Shown here: positions 1 through 11,454 of the stretch, piece by piece
Layout: every line of letters starts with the position of its first letter
Numbering within the stretch: the stretch's first letter is position 1
Assembly: GCA_004154925.1 (NCBI GenBank)
Contig: QJNS01000176.1
Coordinates: 103,629-167,628 of the forward strand
DNA length: 64,000 nt
DNA from: Monosporascus cannonballus
Taxonomy: Eukaryota > Ascomycota > Sordariomycetes > Xylariales
Direction of reading: 5' to 3'
Made by a program: the position numbers and the translations under genes
The notes under the pieces: model-generated
Databases searched by the model: none
Told to the model about the DNA's origin: nothing
What the model saw: the letters and a program-made list of their open reading frames with translations, nothing else

Positions 1-2366
1 CGGTATACCCTGAGGCACACTCGCTACCCCTGTGGTGCCAACACGTAGAGCATCCAAAGCCGGCCATAGTGTCTGGTCCACGCTATCGTCAGTATTTTTG
101 ACAAGAGATTAGTGCACGGAAACTCACGTCATCCTTCCATGTTTCGAAAGCAGTAGACATGTCATCTCCTGCAGCATCAGCCAGCCCCAGCTCTGCCACC
201 CTCTTACCGCCAGCTTCCAAGAGTTTTTGGTTTACAAGGAGAGGTATGCGATGGAACGTGCTCGACCAGTCATGATGCCCACACCCAAAAACCGCATACC
301 TCATTCCCTGAAGCGGCGACTCATCGTTATTAAGGCCCTCAACCCACGGCACAAACTTCCCAGCGTTGTCAGGAGGTTGACCTTCGTAACTTGCCGTGAT
401 GATCAAGACGACATGGTGGGAGTCGCCAATTGGGAGCTTTTGGGTAGCCGAGTCCATGCAGTCGAGCCGAGACACCTTAAAACCATGTGCAGGGGCATCG
501 CGTGCGAGACTCTGTGCCATTGACTCGCAAGTACCACTATTGGAGCCGTAGAGTATGGTGACGTTCATATTGAGTGACTCGTGCCCACTATTGTGAATAT
601 TGAAAGACTCGGCGTCTGCTCCTTTGCGGGATTCCGACTTGATCGTGGTAGCTCCTGGTTCGGTGCCCTCTAGTCGGCGCTTGAGCTTGGCGGGGTCAAG
701 GTCGTCACGAAGTGTAGCTCGGGCATATAGACCTTTTGGCTTGATGGTGAGAGTCTGCTTGTGCTCCAACTTGTAGTCTGGGTCATCCAAAACTAGATCA
801 AAGTTCTGAAAGATCATGGCCATGGCGAGAATAGCCTCCTGCCATGCGAAAGGCCTCCCGATGCACTGGATAAAAGCGTTAGTAAATACTACATTATGAG
901 ATCAAGGCTTGCCTAAGCTTAAAATCGACAGATGTCCAAGGCCAAGAGGCTCTCGTTTGTTCACGAATGTCAGACTACTCAATAGGGATACTTACCGCTC
1001 GAATCCCGTTCCCGAATGGTTTCCATGCGTTCTTGGGCAGCTTTTCAAAGTTACCGTCCAACATCCTTTCAGGACGAAACTCGTACGGCTCGTCGAAAAC
1101 CTCAGGGTCAAGATGCGAATTTGAAATAAGGTTGATAATAATGTCTCCCTTATGAACCAGATACTTGCCAGCCAGAACTGTATCGTCGATAGGGTTGACA
1201 GAGAACATTGCAATTGGAGAGTTGAGGCGTAAGGTTTCACGAAGAACCTTTGGCTTGGTTAGCTCCTCATAGTCGATTCATGAGACTACTGTGACTTACG
1301 GCTGTTACGTAGGGAAGTTTCTGCATGTGTTGGACGGTAATAGGGCCTTTTCCAATCACGTTGTCAACTTCTTGCTGTACTTTCTTGTACTCTTCGGGAT
1401 GTTTCAGGAGTTGATACTATGAAACAACCGGTTAGTCAAGCGTTCGGATACGGGAGGGCGGAACTCAGCCAAGTTGGCTATCCACCACCAGACGTTGGGA
1501 GAGAAAATTTGGGAGAAACTCACCGTCGCATAGGATAGCATTCCAGAGGTCGTCTCATGCCCGGCAACCAGAAAGGTAATGAGGTTATCAATGATAGATC
1601 CATCGCTCATCTGCTGCCCTGTCTTTGGATCTCGTCCCTTTAGCATGGCTGCCAAGAGATCTTTCCGTTCATTACTAGGATCTGACGTTCGCTCATGAAG
1701 CACTGCCTCGGCTGTTTGACGCATGACACCAATATTGTGTTGGAACTTTCGATCATCTCCCCGGTAGAAGACCGATGGAAGCGGCACCCGTTGCGTTCTC
1801 CTTCCACATTCAGTGAGGAAATCTGCCATAGCATCGACGAAGGGATGCATCTGGTCGGTATAAAAGCTATTAAAGCGAAAGCCCATCGAACAGAGAGCAA
1901 TGGTGTCAAGCGTGAGGCGGGTAAAGTCATCCGTAAGCATAATCTTCTTGTTCGGTCCATGTCGCGCCCACTTCAAGACCAGCTGTGAGCAGACATCGTG
2001 CATTTCATCAAACATGGTTCGGATGCTCATGGGCCCAAAAGCAGGCATAAGTACGCGATGGGCTATGCCCCAGTTGGGCTCGTCGAGTTTGGCTGTAAAC
2101 AGACCGTCATGAACACCGTTTCGTATCTCGACTAGCACGTTGCTAGGCTGCTTGATGAATCGTTTCTCATCGCATGTCTCATCTACCAGGCGATGAGTTG
2201 ATAAGACAATGAGATTCTGGCCGGGGATGTTGAGTCGATAAATTTCTCCATATTTCTCCGCTAAAGCCTTGAAGGACCTTAAGGAGTTGTTCGGGTCGAT
2301 GTCTGTAATATTGCCAACAAATGGGAGGCCTGGCGGTCCAGGGATAGAGGTATATGTCTCGTCCAT
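1..2366 (-). CDS. Self-sufficient P450:NADPH-P450 reductase fusion (CYP505 type), N-terminal part
   Basis: Fused fatty-acid-type hydroxylase in which a heme domain is joined to its own FMN/FAD reductase. The gene reads leftward and leaves the window. Exons by hand: 2366-1524, 1416-1300, 1247-996, 865-128, 72-1, all with GT-AG introns and consistent phase, giving about 674 residues here. The protein starts MDETYTSIPGPPG, the usual short CYP505 N-terminus without a membrane anchor. Visible motifs are the I-helix AGHETTSG near residue 265, the heme loop FGNGIRA-CIGRP with Cys ~405 split over an intron, and a flavodoxin domain from ~505 (LYGSNSGTCE, ASYEGQPP, FGCGHHDW). The FAD/NADPH half must lie left of position 1. 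It is divergent from the P450 at 3082. Family assignment is firm; the substrate is not predictable from sequence. Confidence 0.92.
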
Positions 2367-3081
2367 TCTGTTAAAGGCACAGAAATGCTTGAAACGCTCC
2401 TTTGAATGGGAATCAGGCAAAAATAGAGAGTATATCGCCTTTTTGAGTCACTTCATAGAAGTCGTGGGATAACAAAGATTGTTGTCCAAGAGCTTATATA
2501 ACTTAAAATCGGACAAACAGGATATCCCGGAGTACTCCTCAATATGAAAGCGAAATGATATTCAAGAGTTGCTACGCCATTTCACCAAGGGAGAATTGGT
2601 CGGGGCGCAGTTGATGCGTCACCAACGTTTGGGCTGAAGTCGGGATCGGGATCGGAGTCCGAGCCAAGCCACGCTACGAGCCCGAACCCTCAACTAGGTT
2701 GCTTCTTAATATAGAGCAGTTCGGGCTTTTTTAAAATAGCTTGTTAATAGCCCTCGTTCTAATATCACATTAATGATCCATTAACTCCGGTCCCGACGGA
2801 GGCCAAGTTGAGCCGTGTCACTCCCCACTTTAGCTGAGGATGGCTTCGGGCCCGGCGCCCGCGGGCCGCGGGCTTTGTGCCAGCTAGGGCCTTGGCGTAT
2901 TCAGATACGATCTCTAATCTTGCGTTATGTGACCACCTGATGCCTATCGTGTCGTGCTAATGTCTACCAGCATGAAGAATTCTTAAAAGTCCGGTACCCG
3001 GACAGTCCGTGTTCTTGAAAGTGTCTCTGCCATACTTCGTACGTATCATTACACTTTTCCAGAAGGCCAGCGTCACCGACA
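2367..3081. promoter_or_regulatory. Shared divergent intergenic region between two P450 genes
   Basis: The 715 bp between the two P450 start codons must contain both promoters. I see GC-rich short repeats of the type GTCGGGATCGGGATCGG near 2640 and an inverted pair CCCGAACCC / TTCGGGC around 2690-2730, but no site I can name. Co-regulation of the two P450s is an inference from the arrangement. Confidence 0.4.
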
Positions 3082-4928
3082 ATGACTGCTCATGTGATTC
3101 CGGCAAACTGGACCACGGCGTTCACGCCGTCGTCCATGCTCCTTGTCGGAGCAGTTCTAGCTATAGTATATGCGGTCTATCGAAGAGCACTCCCGAAGCC
3201 GATCCCGGGTATCCCGTACGTCGAGGAGTCCGCGAAGCGTCTCTTCGGAGACTTACCGCGCATCGCGGAGCTCCAGAAGGTCGGCAGGAAGCCAGCAGAT
3301 CTCTATATCGAGACGGCGCGTCTGACCAAGTCGCCCATCTCTCAGGTCTTTTTTCTGCCGTTCAAAAGGCCCATGGTCATCGTGTCGGACTTTCGCGAAG
3401 CGCAGGACCTGGTGACGGCGCGTTGCAAGGACCTGGAACGCGGAGCATTCAACAACGAAACCTTTGGGGGTGTGACGCCGGAGCACTTCATCTCGATGAA
3501 TACGTCGGATCCAAGGTTCAAGGTTACCAGGGCGCTAACAAACGATCTAATGACACCACGGTTCATAAACGAAGTAAGTGTGGCATAGGTGTAACTCTCA
3601 GTCCCTCTCGAGGCAGTTTGCAATATTGAATGCTAATCTGGTTGTTGAAGGTCTCGGCACCAGAGATATATAGCAAGATGCGCCATTTCGTCGACCTGTG
3701 GAGACTCAAAGCTCAGGCTGCCGATGGGCGTGCGTTCAAGGCGTACGAGGATCTAAACTTTCTCAGTTATGATATCATCACGGCGGCCGCATTGGGTATC
3801 GACGATAGCGAGAGTGAGACTGTGCAGCACCTGAGATCGCTTCACTCAGACTTTCATCCACGCTCCCCGTCAGAAGTCCCGACAGAGGCCGAGTTTGGAT
3901 TCCCAGACTTTGCTCCCTCCGACCTGATGGAGTCGCTATTGACGCTCGCCGAAGCCGTCGGCAACTCTTTCACCAAACCGTCGCCGAGGCTCTTCCACGC
4001 GCTGAACAACCTTCGCCCAGCGATGCGCAAGGCCTGGAGCGACAGGAAGAGGATCTTGCAGCAGCATATCGACAACGCCACCGCTAGGCTAAACAGGGAG
4101 GGCGACAATTTCAAGTCCACAGCGGCGCTTGACTACATGGTTGCGCGCGAGATCTCCTCAGCCAAGAAGGAAGGCCGCCGCCCCGATCTCACTTCGCGTC
4201 GCCTCCACGACATTCTGTTCGTCTACCTCGCGGCGGGGCAAGACACGACGCACAGCGTGATGACCTTTCTAGTAAAGCAACTGGGGGCACAGCCGAAGGC
4301 GCAGAGCAAGCTCCGCCAGAGCCTGCGCGACGCGTATCCCTCTGCGGCGGCGGAGTGCCGGCAGCCCATGCTCTCGGAGATCCTGCAGGCCCATGTGCCG
4401 TATCTTGAGGCGTTCATCGAGGAGGTCCTTCGCTTAAACACGCCAATCGCGGGCGTCTCACAGCAGACGGTCCGGGACATCACAGTCTTGGGCCACGTCA
4501 TTCCCAGGGGCACTTCCCTTCTGTTCCTTAACGAGAGCCCCTCGTTTCACGGGCCGATGCACCCCGTTGCCGAGGATAGCAGGAGCGAGAGCTCGCAGAA
4601 GCACGCCGACGCGACGCTGGGCGAGTGGGTCGACGGTGCCGAATTCCGACCTGAGCGGTGGTTGCGCAAGCCCCGGGGAGACGGGGAGGAAGGAAATATG
4701 GTATTTGATCCCAAGGCCGGCCCATTCATGACCTTTAGTCTCGGGCCTAGGATGTGCTGGGGTAGGAGGCTCGCCTATCTGGAGCTGAGACTGGTGGTCA
4801 CGCTGCTAGTGTGGAATTTCGAGTTCCTGCCGATTCCGCCCAAGCTGGATAATTGGAATACGTATGATCTGCTCATTCACAAGCCGTGCTCTTGTCTAGT
4901 CAGGTTGAGAAACGCCCTGGAGGCATAA
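3082..4928 (+). CDS. Cytochrome P450 monooxygenase, membrane-anchored
   Basis: Microsomal P450 of unknown substrate. Exon 1 is 3082-3573 and exon 2 is 3651-4928. The intron 3574-3650 has donor GTAAGT and acceptor AAG, phase 0, and removes an in-frame stop. The product is about 589 residues. An N-terminal membrane segment (about residues 17-35) is followed by the proline hinge PKPIPGIPY. Further motifs are the I-helix AAGQDTTH, K-helix EEVLRL, FRPERW, and the heme loop FSLGPRMCWGRR with Cys ~533. It is longer than most P450s because of a loop of about 35 residues between the K-helix region and FRPERW, rich in Ser, Glu and His. It forms a divergent pair with the CYP505-type gene, which suggests a remnant or edge of a metabolic cluster, but no synthase gene is in the window. 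Confidence 0.9.
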
Positions 4929-7061
4929 GAATGACACTATTCGAACATGTATAGTTAGCTTACCTGATTCGCCACTCTGGCATACCTTCTTTATTCACAT
5001 TGGGTTTTTACCTTGAGTACGGTGTTGTAAAATGGGGAAGGGTCTTGTCAGAGCGGCCGTGGAGAAGAGCCATCTTCATCGAGACGATATCACCAACTTA
5101 AGGACCCAACGAAGTGAAGGGAATTGATATGCTGATATGAAATTGCTGCTCTGGGACAAACTGGTCATACTCTTGCCCGATAGTATCGACATCGATCATA
5201 ACGAACAGAACATCTCTTATCAAGCAGGCTGCCTGTTTTGTCACCGTGTCCTGGATTATCGCGTAACTGCCTTAAGACTAACGTATCGTCTCCGAGAAGC
5301 ACAGTGCGGGACGGCAGGGATGAGTCCGGTGTAGTTCTGTCTAACTGCATTGTTAATAATCCTGGCGACATAGGGTGCGGAGCAGGTAGTACAATCTTCG
5401 TTTTGCAATAGCATAGGAAAGCAGCTCATGATGCTTTGAGCCCCAAATTAAGGGAGGCATGTCCAGCTATGCTTCAATCCAGACGTCCTCACTCTGCCAA
5501 TGATAAATGGAATGTCCTGTGGATTAAATACATTGGTCAGCCTTAATCGCTCCGAGACCACATACCTATAATTTTATGCGAAGATACGGGTCCTACCCCA
5601 GTTCTGGCCCCTATTCCGGGCCCTTGTTCTAACCCATATTCTAATCTTATCCTAACCCCTACTACCACGCCCCAAAAAGCTCTACAAGAGAAAATGTCTC
5701 TGACGGAAATGAGTTACGTGGATTGCTGAAACGAACGCCTGTAGGGAAAAGGAGAGTGCTTCTCTTAGTTATTCCCAGACAGATGTGTCCATAGATGAAC
5801 TTATATATCTTTCGCAAACGTTATATCAAGTCTCTTTCCAACTTAGCACAACTCACTTACAACTGCTGTTTTAAAGCCGCATTGGTCCCGGTCTTACAAG
5901 TTGGACGTTCGGGAGTAACCAAGCATAACTCATGGGACTTTTCATGGTAGTGATGTGAGGAAGGGCAGGTTTGGAAAAGTAGTAAACAACATGAGAGAAG
6001 TGGATGTTTAAGACCGTCACCGTTCTCTCTCTCTCCCCCCCCCCCCGGTGGGATAAGGTAGGATTCGGTTGAAGGCCCGCTCGCTACGCTAACATCACAT
6101 GGCTGAAAAGGGCGGCGCAGCAGCGATTACGGCCCGCAAAGACGTTGTGGCCAGACTGTGGTTGCTCGCCCACAGCCAACGGCATTGTGAGTATGATTGG
6201 AGTTACGGAGTTGGCCTTCAATCAGATGAATGCGTGAAGATCCTTCAGATGGTGGCGATCCGTCGCCTACACCTGACCACATTTAGGATTGGTGCGCAAG
6301 ATGGTCGAGAAGCCAGCATTGTGGAATAACTAATAAAACCAAAAAGTACTGTATGGAACAATAGTTCAGCTATTGCTGAAGCCGACGATGAGCCTGTCGG
6401 CATGGGCAGCTACGGATCGCTCTATTAGAGGAACATAAACTCTCTGTGACACCAAGACCACCACTGAACCAAGTGTCAAGGAGTGTCTGAGTATGTTCCC
6501 ATCCAAGCATGCCAAGTTTCAGGGTCTTTCCTTATTTAGCTGACCGACACACTCCCTCGTACGAGAGCTAGGACTGTCACCCCGGAGTATGTTTGCCTCG
6601 TTGGCTTTACGGCCGTATAGGGTCGTCTATCCGCCCGCTTGAATGCTTACTGACACTCCTGGTGTTCGTAATCTAGGGCGGTAGAACGGCACTTAGTGCT
6701 GGATCATAAACGGGTTAGTGCCAATTAGCCTTAGTCAGTAAGCGAAAAGATTACTAGAAACGGAAATAGTAAGATGCTCACCACCAATAATATGACCCGT
6801 GGCTGTAGGATCCTATGGGTCAATATACCTTGTCTTGGCGCGAAGGATTCGCATTTAGCGATATTGTCCCTCCATGGCTACGATGTCCTCCAGTATATAT
6901 AAGCCTTCGAATTGCCGTAGCATCGAGAATAAACAATTTGTTTCTCCCCATACGTTCTAATAGTCTTCGAAGCATACGCTGTACACGAGGAACCACCAAC
7001 CACCCCGAACAAAAGCTCTGTATTCGTCTGCTATCTTTTCTCGTCTTCTCCAGCAGCAATT
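4929..7061. other. Intergenic stretch without recognisable gene
   Basis: Short open frames here (for example 5137-5334 and 6099-6329) look random in composition and match nothing I recognise. A CT tract runs into a poly-C tract near 6028-6047. The right end is the promoter of the gene at 7062. Confidence 0.5.
6894..6902 (+). promoter_or_regulatory. TATA-like box upstream of the GPI-type protein gene
   Basis: TATATATAA lies about 160 bp before the ATG at 7062, in a plausible position given a leader of around 100 nt. It is seen directly; its function is inferred. Confidence 0.35.
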
Positions 7062-7820
7062 ATGAGCCTCTTCGCCGGCGCCAGCTTCGGTGCCTCCTTG
7101 GGGGGCTTCCAAGCCCCCGAGCACGGTGCCGTAGCGCGCCATCACGTTGCCGCTCGGCAGAATGGCAACAGCACGGACAGCACAATCGAAATGTTCATCG
7201 ACTCCAACTACCCGAGCGATGAAGGGGCTAGCTATGCCGTCTCGGTGGTCAACGCCTGCATAGACATGACTGTCCTAGCGCTGCAATGCACCGCAGGTCC
7301 GCCTGATCTCGGCGATAAGGTTTGCGGCTCCAATGCCCCGGTAAGTGCTGCACATGGGTGAGGACGATACGCCTCCTTTCATGCCCGGACCCCCTTGTCG
7401 CATCCTCTATGTCATAAAGGACACTCGAAAAGCTAACAAGTAGTCTGCGAGCAGGTCCTTACCGTCACACACGCGCCCGAAATGTACTCGTTCATGACCG
7501 TAACGGAGGCCCGGGCAAATGGCGCCGACGTGACGATGACGTTGCGCGAGTCGTGCGCGGTCGCCCGCCCCACGGCAGCCACGTGCAGCGCAAATTTCGA
7601 CGTAACGGCAGCAGGCACGCAAACCAGCTCTTCGGCCGTCACTGCGATTACGGGCAGCGCCTTCTCGGACAAGATCTACCAGGTCCGGATCACGGGCGGA
7701 GCTGAGAAACTAGCTAGCCCGACCGGCACATGCGAGAACGCGGCGCCGACACTCAGTGTGCGGAACATCGCGTGGTGTCTGGCCGGCGCGTTAGGTATTG
7801 CTGGATTCTTGGCGGTATGA
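7062..7820 (+). CDS. Small GPI-anchored-type fungal surface protein
   Basis: Predicted cell-surface protein of 214 residues. Exon 1 is 7062-7340 and exon 2 is 7455-7820. The intron 7341-7454 (GTAAGT...CAG) is phase 0; an earlier TAG acceptor at 7443 would break the frame. The C-terminus ends in a hydrophobic stretch (NIAWCLAGALGIAGFLAV) preceded by small residues (CENAAP), as in a GPI-attachment signal. The core has evenly spaced cysteines (CIDM, LQCT, KVCG, ESCAV, TCSA), fitting the common ascomycete family of small GPI proteins that begins with a VEMFIP-like motif; here it is IEMFID at about residue 44. The N-terminal signal peptide is weak (MSLFAGASFGASLGGF), so the true start could use another upstream exon. 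Molecular function is unknown. Confidence 0.75.
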
Positions 7821-8269
7821 TCGCCGAACTGGGGTGAGAGGGATTTCGTGTGCCCTCGGCTGAACCTTAAATTAATTGAGAATCTCGTTAGAATAGTAAT
7901 TCTGCCTTCGTGACCGGATGGTGGAATATGGAGTTACAACGACGCATCTGTTTATCCCGTCTATGTAGCTTGCATGATTAATTATAATACACATAGCTGC
8001 TTTACGCACCTGCTGCAGCCTCTTGGGCCAGTCCCTATTAGCTTGCAAAAAGTCCAATACCAGAACAACTTAAACAAGCCCCGTATGTCTTGGTAATCAG
8101 TGCTATCTAACTATTCGTTGGGATGGGGCTGGTGGATAAAGTGTTATATGGGACTTATCATAGTGCCAGCTAGTAAATTGCTGTTAGGGCCGCGTGGTTC
8201 ATATCGCTGCCATACTACGGCTACTATTAAATCTATTTCGAATGTTACTTAGAAAGGGGAATATCGTTG
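7821..8269. other. Intergenic, convergent gene ends
   Basis: 449 bp between the 3' ends of the GPI-type gene and the broken glutathione transferase gene. I see AT-rich 3'-UTR-like sequence and nothing else. Confidence 0.4.
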
Positions 8270-8958
8270 TCAGTCCTCTGACTCAAAGTATAAACCGAGG
8301 TCTTCCACTTCTACCGCCCGTCTCAACCCATCCAACTCTTCAACCTGCCTCAACACCTTTTCGAAGTTATGATACTCTTTGTCCACCGGGATGCCGACCT
8401 CGTAACCCCATCGCCAGAAGAAATACAGGTTGAAATCAACAACCGTCGGTTTATCACCGAGCGCATACGTCTTGCCCTTGAGTCTCTCGTCGATCTGTTC
8501 AAAGCCAGCCTTGATGACTTTTATCGCCTTCTCCTTTACCGCCCCGTAGCACTCGGCGTTATCCTCGAGGAAGCGATATGGACGCCAGTACCCGCCGAAC
8601 CCTAGGCTGTGAAGCGTGCCTGAGAACCACGCAAGCCAGTGGATGACCGTGGTTTCCTCCAGCGACGTCTCTCCGAGAAGGTTTAGGCCTCGCTCCCGGT
8701 CAGGTGCGAGGTGGGCAATCTGGTTAAGATAGCCGGCATCTCCGTCACGGCCTCGTCATCTACGGCCAGTGCGAGGACGTAGCCGGTCGGGTTGATCGAC
8801 AGATACTCGGCGTGCGTGAAGCTGCCGTCCGCGGCTTGGTATTCATCTTCGCCAGCCATCATGGGGACGTCTTGGAATGGGATTGAGAGATGGCGGAGCA
8901 GCGCATGGGGTGCAAAGGAGCACGCGCCGTCCTTACGATAGAGTTTGACCTGCGTCAT
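8270..8958 (-). pseudogene. Glutathione S-transferase with a single-base frameshift
   Basis: Reads as a fungal GST of about 229 residues if one base is restored; the 689-nt span is one short of 230 codons. The thioredoxin-fold N-terminus MTQVKLYRKDGACSFAPH through AVTEMPAILT is in one frame. From about 8720-8725 the homologous sequence continues in the next frame (IAHLAPDRERGLNLLGE, then WLAWFSGTLHSLGFGGYWRP, then KPTVVDFNLYFFWRWG, ending at TGA 8272-8270). Left unshifted, the N-terminal frame stops at 8685-8683. No GT-AG intron can repair it without removing the conserved VTEMPAILT segment. No other stops or shifts are visible, so this is a very recent mutation or a sequencing error. If intact it would conjugate glutathione, perhaps in detoxification alongside the nearby P450s. 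Confidence 0.8.
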
Positions 8959-10616
8959 ATCGTCGATGAGCAGAATCCGGAGATTGCTGAGGTATAAGGA
9001 GGAGGGTAACCAACAGGACAAAACCCGGGTTTTGTATCTCGATGAATCTTACATAGCGCTGTCAGCTTGAAGTGGGACAGGGGGAAGCTCACGAAGGTCA
9101 CGTGGAAGGGTTCCAATGCGTCTCACACTTGTGGAACCGACCAACTCGCCACCGAGAGATTCTCTGACAAAGGGAAACGGGTACCAGATTAGTGATCAGG
9201 CAACAGCACGGTGAACGGAATTCCCGATCCCTCATCCCAACATTTCCACAAACCCTCCCCACAGAAACACATCCCGAGTTCCCGGAATATTGTGCAAATG
9301 TGGGCTAAGGAATCTACCTGCTCCTTAAACGAGGAACGCCGCTATTGGCTACCAAAAGTTAAGATACAGTTTGCTATGAAAATCGGGAAATATTGAGCGG
9401 TCCAGAATGGTTGACCAGTCCAGCCATAGATCCTACATGCACACCACGTAAAGCTTTTTAATGGTTGTCACAGAAAAGCTGATAGGAGAAATAAGAGTGT
9501 ATATAGAGTTGGGAAAGTGACAATTGTCTGACTATATTAGGGCTCTAGGGAGTCGTGGCTAGGGAAGCTCTTATATAAGGTTGTTCGGGGGAGGTACATA
9601 GTTCTCAGCCTTGGCAACCTACGAGGCAGCCCCTTTTCTGCAGAAATGCTGGTTTGCTAATTTGTAAGGCCAGGATGTAAGGGCTACCCCCGAAAGAGAC
9701 GAGGGTCCGCTCTAGCCAACATAAGTGCTACATACTAAACCCTAAGATTTCAACCACCAGGCCACCCAAGCTCTCGAATAGGAATGCCGTAGTATTGCAT
9801 CTGTCACCGAGAAATGTTGATGGTAGGCGGCGTAACTGGTAGTCTCTGCTCTGTAACGGTTGTTGAGACGTTAGAAGCTACCGTGCACATCACAGGTGGA
9901 AGATCAGGAATGTTCTGCCTTTCCGTCTTATATAGCAAGCAACTTCTATATGTCTTGCAAGCCAGAGTTCATGTCAAGATTCCAAGGTAAGCAACCCAAC
10001 GGCAACGTTACAATTCACAAAATCCGTGTCCCGCCTGTTGGTTTCGAACTAGTAGACCTATCCACATAGCCAATTCTTGAGGAGTCTCTATCGTGAGCCA
10101 GAAGCCCTATGTTTATTCGCAGGTCCTATGCTAGGGCAATATACTGTCACTAGCGGAAGCCTGGAAAGGTCAACTCCCATCTCCAGAGGTTCTGTCATCT
10201 CGCCATGCAAACCATCGACTGGACAGAAACTGGGCGATGTGATTGTCCGGTTTCCTACGACGAACAGAATCATAACCCCATACCACAGGACCCCAGTCGG
10301 AGAACGATCGCCGCGACCACCACTGCCAACTTTAGCAAGCAAACAGATGATTAAGTGGTTGCACCGCTTCTCAGAGCAACCTTGATTTAGCACAGTTACG
10401 TGATGATTAACTGGCGATGGGACCGCGAGAGAAAACAGGCCATATACGAGGAACTCTTGTCCTCCATCGATAGAATATAAAAGTGAGCAGATTTCCAGCA
10501 TAGTCGAGGCAGACAATCTAGTCCATCAGAGAGCCCCAGACCACCTGCCTTCTTCTTTATTTCGCCATCATCGCACCATTACCTGATTGTCAGGTTATTA
10601 CATTCTACTCGCCAAT
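8959..10616. other. Intergenic stretch without recognisable gene
   Basis: About 1.66 kb between divergent genes (GST leftward, acetyltransferase rightward). Open frames such as 10088-10516 (minus) and 10077-10385 (plus) overlap one another and lack family features. A TATAAAA at 10476-10482 lies about 135 bp before the acetyltransferase ATG and is a plausible TATA box. Confidence 0.45.
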
Positions 10617-11454
10617 ATGTCGACTGAGGGAAAACCCACCATCACCTTTGAGAGAGCCACAGCGCATGACGCCCCTGTCATGGGCAGACTGCTGAAGGAA
10701 GTCTACCAGGATAATATTAGCGACGACCAGACAGACCCGGCGTTCTTGGCGGGGCTGATCTCCGAGCAACACTGCGTGTTCGACATCGCCGTCGATACGT
10801 CCGATGGTGGACGCAAGATCGTCGGCCTCGCCTGGTGGTACTTCCACATGCCGAAGGGGTGGCCCGGAGAGGGCAAGCAACAGCAGCGGAGGGATCTGTC
10901 TCAGTCCCTGTTCGGGCCCGTGGCGACGGAGCCAAAAGACTTCAGGCACGAGGGGTTCGGCATCGTCACGGCGACATGGATTAATGCGAGTCACGGCATG
11001 GCGGAGAAGGAAAACGTTGGGCTGCCGCGGATCCAAGAGCTAGACGAGCCTCTACTCTGTAAGTGTTACCTATACCGCTTTATGCAAGTTTTGGGACGGC
11101 TCGCTGACTCGACTGCCGCGCCAAGTCCTGGACAAGCTGTGTCTCAAGGAAGAGTACAGGGGCAAGGGCATCGGCGAAGGGCTGTCTCTGCTGAGATTTC
11201 GCTGGGCGCTCGAGAAGAACGTCAGGACCCTCACCTCCCCGACTGAGGGCGCCTTCAAGCTCCGCGAGAGAGTCCTGAAGGCGATGCCCAGCCTCATAGA
11301 GCAGCTGTACGAGCATGAGGTTTACGTGGGCCCGCCGGGCGAGGAGAAGCCGTTCACCATCTGGGGTACCATTTACGGGGTAAGCATGCCATATCCGAAG
11401 GAGTGGGGCGAGTTGCTGGAACAGACGATTGAGCAGGCGATGGGGAAGGCTTGA
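10617..11454 (+). CDS. GNAT-family N-acetyltransferase
   Basis: Acetyl-CoA-dependent acyltransferase, acceptor unknown. Exon 1 is 10617-11058 and exon 2 is 11126-11454. The intron 11059-11125 (GTAAGT...AAG) splits a Phe codon in phase 1, giving 256 residues. The ATG at 10617 (MSTEGKPTITFERA) is the first true ATG. The beta4 strand (KIVGLAWWYFH) and the acetyl-CoA pyrophosphate loop EYRGKGIGEGLSLLRF at about residue 157 are clear. The tail FTIWGTIYGVSMPYP resembles fungal GNATs related to a polyketide-cluster-type acetyltransferase. The region between, rich in Lys and Gln (GEGKQQQRRD), is variable in this family. Confidence 0.85.

Noticed and set aside
8710..8760. An intron explaining the GST frame change
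   Set aside because: It would be about 30 nt and would remove the conserved VTEMPAILT segment; a one-base loss fits better.
10088..10516. 142-codon minus-strand open frame
   Set aside because: It overlaps another frame on the plus strand in the acetyltransferase promoter region and has no family features.
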